From NCBI RefSeq assembly GCF_016865255.1, contig NZ_CP033381.1:2604001-2668000 (forward strand): a stretch of DNA of 64,000 bases, written 5' to 3'. This DNA is from Methylomonas sp. LW13. Its GTDB lineage: Bacteria > Pseudomonadota > Gammaproteobacteria > Methylococcales > Methylomonadaceae. The notes under the pieces are model-generated. The model had not been told where the DNA came from. It made no database searches and saw only the letters and a program-made list of their open reading frames with translations. Of this stretch, positions 45,341-54,138 are shown one piece after another. Position numbers and translations under genes: made by a program. Numbering within the stretch: the stretch's first letter is position 1; every line of letters starts with the position of its first letter.

Positions 45341-48019
45341 ATGAACACCATCAAAACCACTTGTCCTTATTGCGGCGTCGGCTGCGGCATCGAAGCCACG
45401 ATAGAAGACCACGCGACACACCGGGTCTGTATCAAAGGCGACAGTAAGCACCCGGCCAATTTCGGCAGACTTTGCTCCAAAGGCGCGACGCTGGGCGATA
45501 CCGTGTCGCTGGAAAATCGCCTGCTCTACCCCAGCATTCAAGGGAAACAAGTCGATTGGGCGTCAGCTTTAGATCATGTCGCGGAACGCTTCAATAACAT
45601 TATTGCGCAGCACGGCCCCGAAGCGGTGGCGTTTTATGTCTCAGGCCAATTGCTGACCGAGGATTACTACGTCGCTAACAAATTGATGAAAGGCTTCATC
45701 GGCACCGCTAATATCGATACCAATTCCCGTTTGTGCATGTCCTCGGCGGTAGTGGGCTACAAACGCGCATTCGGCGCCGATACCGTGCCTTGCAATTACG
45801 AAGACCTGGAACTGGCCGAATTGATTTTACTGGTCGGCTCCAATGCCGCCTGGTGCCACCCGATTGCCTTTCAACGCATTCGCAAGGCTAAGGAAACCAA
45901 TCCCCATTTAAAAATCGTGGTGATCGATCCGCGCAGCACGGCCAGTTGCGACATCGCCGATTTGCATCTGCCCGTTAAACCGGGCATGGATGCGCTATTG
46001 TTCAACGGCATTTTGGCTTATTTAGCGCAAAACGGCCGGATCGATCAGACTTATATAGACACGCATACCGAAGGTTTCGAGGCCGCATTGCAAGAAGCTG
46101 TGAAAACCGCCGGCAGTATCGAGCAGGTCGCCGCAGGCTGTGGCTTGCCTAGCGAAGCAGTCGCCACACTGTTCGACTGGTTTGCCGGCACCGAGAAAAC
46201 CGTCACGGTCTATTCGCAAGGCATCAACCAATCCAGCTCAGGTTCGGATAAATGCAACGCTATCATCAACTGCCACCTCGCCAGCGGCCGCATCGGCAAG
46301 CCGGGTATGGGACCGTTCTCGTTTACCGGCCAACCCAACGCGATGGGCGGCCGTGAAGTGGGCGGTTTAGCCAACACCTTGGCTGCGCATATGGACCTGG
46401 AAAACCCGGAACACGTCGATAGAGTCGGCCGCTTTTGGGGCAGTGACAAAGTCGCCGACAAACAAGGTTTGAAGGCCGTGGCCATGTTCGACGCCATTGC
46501 CGCCGGTCAAATCAAGGCCGTATGGATCATGGCGACCAATCCGGTCGTATCGATGCCCGACGCCGACAAAGTGAAACGTGCTCTGCAGCAATGCGAATTG
46601 GTGGTGGTTTCCGATTGCATCGCCAACACCGATACCGCCAAGTTAGCCCATGTGCTGCTGCCGGCCACCGGCTGGAGCGAGAAAGACGGCACCGTCACCA
46701 ATCTGGAGCGGCGCATCTCTCGACAACGGCCCTTGTTTCCGGCCTCCGGCGAAGCCAAACACGACTGGTGGATCATCAGCCAAGTCGCGCAACGCATGGG
46801 TTTTAGCGATGCGTTTAATTACCAATCCAGCGCCGATATTTTTCGTGAACACGCCGCGCTGTCGGCCTTCGAAAACGATGACGAGCATCAGTTACGCGAT
46901 TTTAATTTATCGGCCTTTGTCCACTTGGATGGGCAAGGTTATGACGCGCTGCAACCGGTGCAATGGCCGGTCACCAACGAGCAAACCGCAGGCATAGCCA
47001 GAATGTTTACTGACGGCCAGTACTACACAAGCAATCGTAAAGCCCGCTTCATCCCGATTACCCCGCGTCCGCCGGTTAATGCGCCGGATAGCGATTATCC
47101 GTTTACGCTGAATACCGGCCGCCTGCGCGACCAATGGCACACGATGACCCGCACCAGTCTGGCCGCCAAATTAAACGCGCACCGCCCGGAACCTTTCGTC
47201 GAGATACACCCCGCCGACGCTGAACGCCTCGGCTTAAGCGCGCGCAGTCTGGCGCAGATAGAAAGCCGTTGGGGCAGTATGCTGGCCCGCGTCGATCTCA
47301 ATCCGGGGCAACAAATCGGCAGTCTGTTCGTCCCTATGCACTGGACCGAACAACTCAGCAGCCACGGCCGCATGGGTGCCGTGGTCAATCCGGTGGTCGA
47401 TCCCTATTCCGGGCAACCGGAAAGCAAGCAAACACCGGCCACAATCCATGCCTGGCCGGCACGTTGGTATGCCACTATTTTGTCGCGCCGTCCCTTGCAA
47501 ATTAGCGGGGCCGAGTATCAAGTCAGTGTGCGCGGCGACCGCTATTTTCGTTACGAGTTAGCGTCTACTAAACCCGGCGAGGACTGGCGGGCCTGGAGCC
47601 GCGCGCTGCTCGCTGACACAAGACATATTGATGATGATAACTGCTGGCTGGAATACAGCGACCAACAAGCCGGCTATTACCGTACCGCTTATTTACCGGA
47701 TCGCGAATTACAAGCCTGTTTGTTCGTCGGACCGGATTGCGAGCTGCCCGAGCCTGGCTGGCTGGGCAGTTTATTCGCTAAAAATGAGTTGAGCCGAGCC
47801 GAGCGCCTGAGCTTGCTGAGCGGACTGCCGCCAAAAGGTGAAGCCGATATTGGCCGAATCGTCTGTTCGTGTTTCAATGTGGGCGAAAAAGCCATCCGAC
47901 ACGCGGTACAAACCCAGCAACTGCAAAGCGTCGCCGACATCAGCGCCTGTTTGAGCGCCGGTAGCGGTTGCGGTTCCTGCGTCGCGGAGTTGAAGGAGTT
48001 TTTACCCAAACCCAGTTAA
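45341..48019 (+). CDS. nasA: Assimilatory nitrate reductase catalytic subunit
   Basis: An 892-residue molybdopterin oxidoreductase reducing nitrate to nitrite in the cytoplasm. The N-terminal [4Fe-4S] cysteines are in CPYCGVGCGIEA and GRLCSKGATLG. Molybdopterin-domain blocks include TNSRLCMSSAVVGYKRAFG, GMGPFSFTGQPNAMGGREVGG and LNTGRLRDQWHTMTRT. The C-terminal 50 residues form a BFD-like [2Fe-2S] domain (IVCSCFNVGEKAI ... GSGCGSCVAEL), as in Klebsiella NasA. Nitrite reductase genes are not in the window. Confidence 0.96.
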   Translation: MNTIKTTCPYCGVGCGIEATIEDHATHRVCIKGDSKHPANFGRLCSKGATLGDTVSLENRLLYPSIQGKQVDWASALDHVAERFNNIIAQHGPEAVAFYVSGQLLTEDYYVANKLMKGFIGTANIDTNSRLCMSSAVVGYKRAFGADTVPCNYEDLELAELILLVGSNAAWCHPIAFQRIRKAKETNPHLKIVVIDPRSTASCDIADLHLPVKPGMDALLFNGILAYLAQNGRIDQTYIDTHTEGFEAALQEAVKTAGSIEQVAAGCGLPSEAVATLFDWFAGTEKTVTVYSQGINQSSSGSDKCNAIINCHLASGRIGKPGMGPFSFTGQPNAMGGREVGGLANTLAAHMDLENPEHVDRVGRFWGSDKVADKQGLKAVAMFDAIAAGQIKAVWIMATNPVVSMPDADKVKRALQQCELVVVSDCIANTDTAKLAHVLLPATGWSEKDGTVTNLERRISRQRPLFPASGEAKHDWWIISQVAQRMGFSDAFNYQSSADIFREHAALSAFENDDEHQLRDFNLSAFVHLDGQGYDALQPVQWPVTNEQTAGIARMFTDGQYYTSNRKARFIPITPRPPVNAPDSDYPFTLNTGRLRDQWHTMTRTSLAAKLNAHRPEPFVEIHPADAERLGLSARSLAQIESRWGSMLARVDLNPGQQIGSLFVPMHWTEQLSSHGRMGAVVNPVVDPYSGQPESKQTPATIHAWPARWYATILSRRPLQISGAEYQVSVRGDRYFRYELASTKPGEDWRAWSRALLADTRHIDDDNCWLEYSDQQAGYYRTAYLPDRELQACLFVGPDCELPEPGWLGSLFAKNELSRAERLSLLSGLPPKGEADIGRIVCSCFNVGEKAIRHAVQTQQLQSVADISACLSAGSGCGSCVAELKEFLPKPS

Positions 48020-48038
48020 ATTGATAGCCCAAGGGACG

Positions 48039-49211
48039 ATGCAAGCTAAAACACAGTTATTTCCGTATTTCCAACCCATTATTTCGGTGGCCAGCGGCAA
48101 AATCGTCGGCTACGAAGCCCTGGCCCGCCAATACGACGACAAAGGCAAAGTGGTTTCCGCCGGTGCCCTCTTCTCTTCCGCCAAGGTCGATGCCAAAACC
48201 CGTATCGAACTAGACAGGCAGGTGCGCTGGCAAGCCCTGGAAAAGTTCTCGGCCTTGGCCGATACGCAAAGCTATCTGGCGCTGAATATTTCCGCGGCCT
48301 GGATAGAAAATCTGCGCCAATTAAACACGCTGCCCACGCTACGGATGTTGGACGAGTTGAATATCGACCGGCGGCGCATCATCGTGGAAATTTCCAATGC
48401 GCATGTCGATCCGCAGAAGTTAAAACAAATCGTGCAGCGCTACCGCAAACACGGCTTGAGTGTGGCTATCGGCGATTTCGGCGCCGGCGCCTCGCAACTG
48501 GAACGGGTGATCGCCATTCAACCCGACATCATCAAAATCGACATGCGGCTGTTCAAACTGGCCACCAAGGGCGGCATCGCCGGCGACATTATTCATATGA
48601 TCTCGCGGCTGGGTAAGCGCACCGGCTGCCGGATTATTTGTGAAGGCGTGGAATCGGACGAAGCGTTTTTATTTAGTTTGAACTGCGGCGCGCAATTCAT
48701 GCAGGGGTTTTTGTTTGCCAAAGCCGAAGCCGATTTTCAGCATGCCGAGCTTTACGAACAACACATCGCCTCATTGCGCACTAAATTTTTGAAAAACACA
48801 CTGGTTAAAGTGCAAAAGAAAGTCAGCGCCATTAACACCACCAAAACCTTGATTTACAAGCTGGCCGAAACCTTGCAGGACGACTTTAACTTGAATGAAC
48901 TGGTCAGCTGGAACTTTACCGATAGCGGCGTGATTCGTTTTTATTTGTGCAACAACCAGGGCGACCAGATTTCGCCGGATTTTAATTTCAAGGAAAACCA
49001 ATGGTTCACCGATCCGCGCAAAATCGGTTTTAACTGGTCCTGGCGCCCTTATTTCTTTCAATTGCTGGCATTGGAAAACTGCGGCGACCGCAATCGGGTC
49101 GTCACTTCCGAGCGCTACATGGATTTTGAAACCAGCTTGCTGTGTAAAACCCTGTCTTTACGCCTAGATAGCGAGCGGATTTTGTTGGTGGATACCGTGG
49201 CGGGCGATTGA
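48039..49211 (+). CDS. EAL-domain protein with YkuI-like C-terminal sensor domain
   Basis: About 390 residues. The EAL domain (residues 5-245) has GYEALAR, the Asn in YLALNIS, the Glu in VEISN, IKID and EGVE. However, the canonical DDFGTG motif reads GDFGAGAS, losing the first metal-binding Asp, so phosphodiesterase activity is doubtful. The C-terminal 135 residues (VSWNFTDSGVIRFYLCNN ... FNWSWRPYF) resemble the PAS-like domain that follows EAL in YkuI. The start is uncertain: ATG 48039 has a ribosome site very close, and TTG 48021 lies one base after the nasA stop. It is probably cotranscribed with nasA. Its stop is one base from the convergent mxaL stop. Confidence 0.82.
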   Translation: MQAKTQLFPYFQPIISVASGKIVGYEALARQYDDKGKVVSAGALFSSAKVDAKTRIELDRQVRWQALEKFSALADTQSYLALNISAAWIENLRQLNTLPTLRMLDELNIDRRRIIVEISNAHVDPQKLKQIVQRYRKHGLSVAIGDFGAGASQLERVIAIQPDIIKIDMRLFKLATKGGIAGDIIHMISRLGKRTGCRIICEGVESDEAFLFSLNCGAQFMQGFLFAKAEADFQHAELYEQHIASLRTKFLKNTLVKVQKKVSAINTTKTLIYKLAETLQDDFNLNELVSWNFTDSGVIRFYLCNNQGDQISPDFNFKENQWFTDPRKIGFNWSWRPYFFQLLALENCGDRNRVVTSERYMDFETSLLCKTLSLRLDSERILLVDTVAGD

Positions 49212-49212
49212 G

Positions 49213-50145
49213 CTACTTTAGATACACCATCACCAGAAACAACAAAGCCAGACCGGCATAGCGCCAGCTGCTATCGACGGTGTGCGTGCCAGGCTTGGCA
49301 AACTCGGCTTGTTGCAGCGCTTGATCCAGACTGTCGGTATCGCTCAGGCGTCGATACTGTAAACCACTCTCAGCAGCCAGCTGGCGGAGATAGCTTTCGT
49401 GCAGCCGGCTCATATGCTCGTCGCCGGTTGCCGCCTCGCTGCCGAAAGGTGCGTTACGGGCGTTGTAGCCCTGGATCTTCTCGGGATTTAGATCCGATTC
49501 ACCAAAGGACGAACGATGCGGCACGTCTTCGGGTTTGTAAAAGCCCTGGCGTTGGCCTTTGGCGTCGAACTTTGGGATGGGGGCAAGTTGATCGCCGCCG
49601 ACGCCGACGATCACACCTTTTACCTTATCTTTAACTGGCGACAGATCGGGTTTGTAACGCCGATTGGGCGGGGGTGCCTCCTGGCCGTCGCTAAAAAACA
49701 CCAGGGTCTGATCTTTATCTTTCAACATTTCCAGCGTACTCAGCAAGCCACTGGCGATGCGGCTGTCGGCGGCCCAGGCCATGCGCCAATCCAGCGCCGC
49801 AATCGCTGCGTCTATCTCGGCAAATCCCGAACACACGTCTATCGGTTCGAACAGCAACGTCGAGTGGCGTTCGGTAAACACCCCCAAGCCGACTTGCGAA
49901 CCACAAGGCAGTTTCAACAACTCTTGGCGCAACGCCTGTTTGACAAACTGCAAGCGGCTGACCGGCTGTTTATCCAGCTGATAGTCTTCGGTGTTCATGC
50001 TGCGGGTAATGTCGACAACAAACACCAGCCGGTACAGTGACACTTGCGCGCTGGTTTGCGGATGGAAAAACACTACCGACAAGGACAGCAAGGCCGCGGT
50101 CAGCAACCAGAAACGGTAATTCCTAAGATTGGGGGCGATAGTCAT
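49213..50145 (-). CDS. mxaL: MxaL, von Willebrand A-domain protein for methanol dehydrogenase assembly
   Basis: A 310-residue protein with an N-terminal membrane helix (FWLLTAALLSLSVVFF). A VWA domain follows, whose MIDAS motif reads VFVVDITRSMNTED (DxTxS), with Thr and Asp further on (TLVFFSDGQEAPPP). A C-terminal membrane helix completes it (YAGLALLFLVMVYL). In methylotrophs MxaA, MxaK and MxaL are needed for calcium insertion into methanol dehydrogenase. It is the last gene of the operon and converges with the EAL gene. Confidence 0.9.
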   Translation of the reverse strand: MTIAPNLRNYRFWLLTAALLSLSVVFFHPQTSAQVSLYRLVFVVDITRSMNTEDYQLDKQPVSRLQFVKQALRQELLKLPCGSQVGLGVFTERHSTLLFEPIDVCSGFAEIDAAIAALDWRMAWAADSRIASGLLSTLEMLKDKDQTLVFFSDGQEAPPPNRRYKPDLSPVKDKVKGVIVGVGGDQLAPIPKFDAKGQRQGFYKPEDVPHRSSFGESDLNPEKIQGYNARNAPFGSEAATGDEHMSRLHESYLRQLAAESGLQYRRLSDTDSLDQALQQAEFAKPGTHTVDSSWRYAGLALLFLVMVYLK

Positions 50146-50181
50146 ATAGCGAAATTATCGGTCGGGAAGATAAGCGCCAAT

Positions 50182-50745
50182 TTAGGGCAAGCCACGCGGA
50201 AAGCCCGGCAAGGTGGTCCACAGTTGGGTCTGTTGATTAAGATCATCCTGCTCGTCGCCGCTGCTGATTCTGTCCATCTCCGGCAACAGCCGCATCGCCA
50301 CTTCCAGATTGTACTTGGCATCCCAAAACTGACTGTCCAGCGTCAATGCATCGCGATAGGCTTGCTTGGCCAACCCCAGCAGCGGCATCGCTTCGTTGAC
50401 ATTGCCCGTTTCGGCTTTCTGCATCGCTTGCCTTAGATACAGATTACCCAGATTGTAACGGGTGTGCGCCTGTGCCTCTGCGCCGGCTTGCTGCAACAAC
50501 AAATTCAGCGTTGCCAAGGCTTCGTCGTAGCGTTGGTGCCGGCTGAGATACACCGCTCTGGCCATACGTACTTCCGGCGCCGAGGTGGCCAATTCGTCTG
50601 CGCCGACATCCTGATCGGCCAGTAATTGGCCGATCAGCCGATTTTGGCCGGCTAGGCCATACAGTTGCAGCAATTGCGTCAGAGTCACTAATAAAGCTGC
50701 TGCCAATATGGCCCACAGCGCCCAGTGTTTTAACTTACGGATCAC
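50182..50745 (-). CDS. mxaK: MxaK, methanol dehydrogenase accessory protein
   Basis: A 187-residue protein with an N-terminal membrane anchor (LWAILAAALLVTLTQLLQLYG) and a helical, TPR-like periplasmic part (YLSRHQRYDEALATLNLLL, then ARYNLGNLYLRQAMQKAE type repeats). The GTG start at 50745 overlaps the mxaC stop by four bases (GTGA). Family work links MxaK to calcium insertion with MxaA and MxaL. Assignment rests on position and fold more than on a catalytic motif. Confidence 0.87.
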   Translation of the reverse strand: MIRKLKHWALWAILAAALLVTLTQLLQLYGLAGQNRLIGQLLADQDVGADELATSAPEVRMARAVYLSRHQRYDEALATLNLLLQQAGAEAQAHTRYNLGNLYLRQAMQKAETGNVNEAMPLLGLAKQAYRDALTLDSQFWDAKYNLEVAMRLLPEMDRISSGDEQDDLNQQTQLWTTLPGFPRGLP

Positions 50746-51725
50746 AGTCTGGCCTCGCAGAGTTTCACGCCCAACAATAACAACATCAGCGCCGCCGCAA
50801 AGGCATAACAGCGCGTGGATAAATCCTGCTTCGGAATCCGCTCGAAATAATGCAAAGGCCGATTCTCCAAGCGGTTGATGTCGTCAATGGCCTGCTGCAA
50901 TGCACCGGGCGTTTCGGCTTCGTAGGCTTGATAGGGAATATGCAGACTGTTAAAGAACAGATGCAGATAACGTTCCGGCATGGCCTGAGCATTATCGTCG
51001 CGCGGGTCGTCGGGCACTTCAAACAAGCCAGGGCTGTTGGCGGTGCGCAGAAACACCCAATACAAACTGACTTGGCGTTGTTTGAACAACTCGCGCAAGG
51101 CCGCTTCGCTGTCCGGATCGATTACCGCCGCGCCGTCCGACACCAGCAACACGATGCGCGAACCGGTCACCGGCCGGCTATCGAAGAACTCCAAAGCCAT
51201 GCTCAAGCCCTTGCTGACGTTGGTATAAGCCAAGGCCGGCAAGGCGGTGGCGTCTATCGCAGCATGAATCGCGGCTTTGTTTTCAGTGAGCGGTAGCACG
51301 AATAGCGGCGAAGTACTGTATTCGGCGATGCCGATCAAATCGTGCGCTCGGTGATCGACAAACTGATTCAACAAGCGGCGGGCGGCGTTGGCTTTGGATT
51401 CCTCGCCTTGGGTTTCCGGCGTCTTGCCGGCGAAGGTGTTGTCCATACTGTTACTGCGATCCAACAGCATAACGATGTGTGCGCCGTGGCCGATGCGCTC
51501 CACTTGCTGTTCTTGCTGATAGGCACCGGCCAAGCCCAGAATCAACCCGCCTATCGCCAGCACGCCCAGCAAGCGGATCAAGGCGCTGATAGCCAGCGAT
51601 AGTGGGTCGACAGGCAATATCGCCAGCCAGGGATAGGGGTTGGCGACCATTCCCATTCTCCACATCGGCAACAGGCATAAGCCCAAACCGAGCAAGACCC
51701 AAGGATACTCAAAGCCCAAATTCAT
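50742..51725 (-). CDS. mxaC: MxaC, VWA-domain methanol dehydrogenase accessory protein
   Basis: A 327-residue membrane protein with two N-terminal helices and a VWA domain. The MIDAS motif is IVMLLDRSNSMDNTF, and VLLVSDGAAVIDPDSEA follows. The start ATG 51725 forms an ATGA overlap with the mxaA stop; a GTG 12 codons upstream is less likely. It is one of two VWA proteins in the operon, typical of MoxR-associated assembly systems. Confidence 0.9.
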   Translation of the reverse strand: MNLGFEYPWVLLGLGLCLLPMWRMGMVANPYPWLAILPVDPLSLAISALIRLLGVLAIGGLILGLAGAYQQEQQVERIGHGAHIVMLLDRSNSMDNTFAGKTPETQGEESKANAARRLLNQFVDHRAHDLIGIAEYSTSPLFVLPLTENKAAIHAAIDATALPALAYTNVSKGLSMALEFFDSRPVTGSRIVLLVSDGAAVIDPDSEAALRELFKQRQVSLYWVFLRTANSPGLFEVPDDPRDDNAQAMPERYLHLFFNSLHIPYQAYEAETPGALQQAIDDINRLENRPLHYFERIPKQDLSTRCYAFAAALMLLLLGVKLCEARL

Positions 51726-52639
51726 CGGCTGCCTCGCTCGATTTCCCGGCAATGCAGGCACAGGGTTTTGAGTTTTTGCAGATCGTGTTCTTGCGGCATT
51801 ATCGAAGCGTCACCGAAAAAGTAACGATTGGAATAATCGAAAAACCAAGTCAATTCGTCAGCGATGCTGCGATATTCCGGGTGGCCCTGATAAAACTCGG
51901 CCAATTTGTGCAAAAACACCGGCTTACCGTGAAGACCGTTAAACGCCGTATGCACTGCGGCAAGTGCTTGCGGTAATTGTTGAAGGCCAAGGTTTTGCAA
52001 CTGACGCTGCGCGCGCTTGAATACGCTGCGTTTCGGTAGTCCCGGTAAATAACCGTAAAGCCAAGCCAAACGCAAAGCGATGCCCAGCGCCACCGTCAGC
52101 GACACGCATAAGCGCCGGACAATTGCCGCGTCATCCAACAAGCTCGGCGCTTGGTCCGGGCGCATGTATTCGCCGTGTTCATCCTGCCTGACCACCAACT
52201 CCCGCAATGGCGAGGTCGTGAAGGTCCAGGCCGCGACCGGCTGTTCCAGAGTTTGCCCGTGCTGCTGAAAGCGCAAGGTAAAACCGGGTATGCTCAAGGC
52301 TTTCACTTCCAGCGGTGCGTAAAATTGCTGATATTGCAGATCGATTTGATAGCGCTTGCCGTCATTGCCGGCCGTTTCCTGCACAGTCACCGCGTTCAGT
52401 TGTAACCAGCGATTCAAACGGCCCGGCGCCGGCAGGCTATTGCGCTCCAAGATCATACCGGCGCGCGTTTCCAGCACAATCCGCTGCGGGATGGTATCGC
52501 CGATCACATAACCGAACGGCCGCGGCGTTTGCAGTTGAAAGTCGCGGAGTGCTTGGTTAGACGTGCCGGAGCACGCCGCCAGCAGCGTGACGCATACCCA
52601 TACCCAAGCACAACCAAGCCGCTTTGCCGCCAACGTCAC
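51722..52639 (-). CDS. mxaA: MxaA, methanol dehydrogenase accessory protein
   Basis: A 305-residue protein with a signal peptide that could be lipidated (VWVCVTLLAACSG), a beta-rich periplasmic domain, a membrane helix near residues 178-198 (VRRLCVSLTVALGIALRLAW) and a cytoplasmic tail. GTG 52639 overlaps the mxaS stop (GTGA). It is needed in known methylotrophs for calcium insertion and active MxaFI. Confidence 0.88.
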   Translation of the reverse strand: MTLAAKRLGCAWVWVCVTLLAACSGTSNQALRDFQLQTPRPFGYVIGDTIPQRIVLETRAGMILERNSLPAPGRLNRWLQLNAVTVQETAGNDGKRYQIDLQYQQFYAPLEVKALSIPGFTLRFQQHGQTLEQPVAAWTFTTSPLRELVVRQDEHGEYMRPDQAPSLLDDAAIVRRLCVSLTVALGIALRLAWLYGYLPGLPKRSVFKRAQRQLQNLGLQQLPQALAAVHTAFNGLHGKPVFLHKLAEFYQGHPEYRSIADELTWFFDYSNRYFFGDASIMPQEHDLQKLKTLCLHCREIERGSR

Positions 52640-53490
52640 CCTGCTCTCCTTAAAAAATATTGCCCCAGCTGCTCGGCGCGGTAGCCGTTGTCGATAAACA
52701 GCGGCTCACAGCCCGAGGCCCGAAACTGCTGTTGCAATTGCTCCCGGCGCTGGGCAAATGCCTGTTCTATCTTGCGCTTCAAACCTGGACGCAACCACAG
52801 CGTGCTGCGCTTGCCGGATTCCAGATCCTGAATTTGAAACAGGCCCCAATCCGGTAAGCGGCTGTATTCGGTTTGGTCCCACAGCACCAGCGGTATCAGG
52901 TCGTGGCGACGCAAGTTCTGTAAAATGGCTTGCAGCTGCGGCAACGGAAAATGAAAATCCGACGCCAGAAACACCAAGGCTCGATGCTTGGGTAGATAGC
53001 GTTGGGCTTGCTGCAAACCGGCCGAACCGGGTTGCAGGTCGAGTGTTTCCAGGCGTTTTGCTGTCGATTGAATCCGACCTAGGTGTTTACCAGCCGGCAA
53101 ATAACAGTCGGTGAGCACCTGCTGGTTAGCCGCAATAAACCCGATGTTGTCGCCGTATTCCAAGGCCGATGCGGCAATCGATAACAGCATATCGGCCATT
53201 ACACGGCGCTTGTCGTTATTGCCGCCGAAACGCATGGAAGCAGACAAATCGGCCAGCAAATACACGTCGATAGCACTGTGTTGTTGCTGCACCCGCACTT
53301 GATAATTTCCGAACGGGTCGAGCAGGCTGGCCCGCAGATCGATGCGTCTGGGGTCCGGACGGGCGATCAAGGTGTCATGGCGCTTGAACAATTGGCCGTT
53401 GCCGACCATCTGTCCGGGGTGCGCGCCGGGAAATACACCGACTGCCGGGCGTGGCAGGCGGTATTGGAAAGGCTTTATCGTGGCCGACAT
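52636..53490 (-). CDS. mxaS: MxaS, DUF58-type accessory protein
   Basis: A protein of about 284 residues of the DUF58/VWA-like type. It has AIDVYLLADLSASMRFGG (MIDAS-like DLSAS), HRALVFLASDFHFPLPQ and GDNIGFIAANQQV. ATG 53490 is taken as start; an upstream TTG at 53520 would overlap the preceding gene by 14 bases. With MxaR (a MoxR ATPase) it forms the usual MoxR-DUF58-VWA chaperone set. Confidence 0.88.
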   Translation of the reverse strand: MSATIKPFQYRLPRPAVGVFPGAHPGQMVGNGQLFKRHDTLIARPDPRRIDLRASLLDPFGNYQVRVQQQHSAIDVYLLADLSASMRFGGNNDKRRVMADMLLSIAASALEYGDNIGFIAANQQVLTDCYLPAGKHLGRIQSTAKRLETLDLQPGSAGLQQAQRYLPKHRALVFLASDFHFPLPQLQAILQNLRRHDLIPLVLWDQTEYSRLPDWGLFQIQDLESGKRSTLWLRPGLKRKIEQAFAQRREQLQQQFRASGCEPLFIDNGYRAEQLGQYFLRRAG

Positions 53491-53506
53491 CGTTTTAGCG
53501 AGTACC

Positions 53507-54133
53507 TTATTGGCTGACAACCAAATTCGCCAGCACGGCCGTCACGACCAGGTATCCGGGCAGGGAAAATCTCAGCGGCACCCTCATCAATAAGGCCACC
53601 ACGCCTGAGTAAGTTTTCGGATTGCGGCTATGGATGGCTTCGCCGAACAGCCATAGCAGGGAGTTCAACAGGCATAAGGCCAGGATAGTGAAAAAACCGA
53701 CATCGCTGAACAAAAACGATTTGTTAGCCAGCAGCGAAATGCGCTCGCTAGTATCGATAAAATTGGCGGTCAAAATCCCTATCATCAGGCCGCCCTCGTC
53801 GAAGGCCACCAAAAAAAACGTGTAGGTAAACCGCCGCAAGCGCCGGCTGAACTCCGTCAAGGCGGGAAAATGCAGCGATAGATATAACACCGGCAGGCTC
53901 AGACAAAACAGTAAAGTGCCGACCACCGCTAATAAAATCCAGAACTTAAAGCCCACCGCGTCGTTCAAGGCGCTGGTGTAATACGCGGCGTAAGGGACGT
54001 CGGCATGTTTATCCAAGCTACTGGCGATAAACGAGCAGATAAAGCCGACACCGGACCAAGTTAAATAGGTGTCCAATAAGTGGCCAAGGCCAGCATGCGG
54101 CAGCATGGCCTGCAGAATCGATTTAATGTTCAT
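53507..54133 (-). CDS. Extra inner-membrane protein between mxaR and mxaS
   Basis: A 208-residue membrane protein with about four helices (WILLAVVGTLLFCLSLPVLY, FFTILALCLLNSLLWLFG, GYLVVTAVLANLVVSQ and a first one near residues 25-45). It does not match any of the named Mxa proteins. It starts at ATG 54133, five bases after the mxaR stop, and ends next to the mxaS start, so it is firmly inside the operon. A role in methanol dehydrogenase maturation or in anchoring the MxaR/S/A/C complex is inferred from position only. Confidence 0.8.
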   Translation of the reverse strand: MNIKSILQAMLPHAGLGHLLDTYLTWSGVGFICSFIASSLDKHADVPYAAYYTSALNDAVGFKFWILLAVVGTLLFCLSLPVLYLSLHFPALTEFSRRLRRFTYTFFLVAFDEGGLMIGILTANFIDTSERISLLANKSFLFSDVGFFTILALCLLNSLLWLFGEAIHSRNPKTYSGVVALLMRVPLRFSLPGYLVVTAVLANLVVSQ

Positions 54134-54138
54134 GACTG

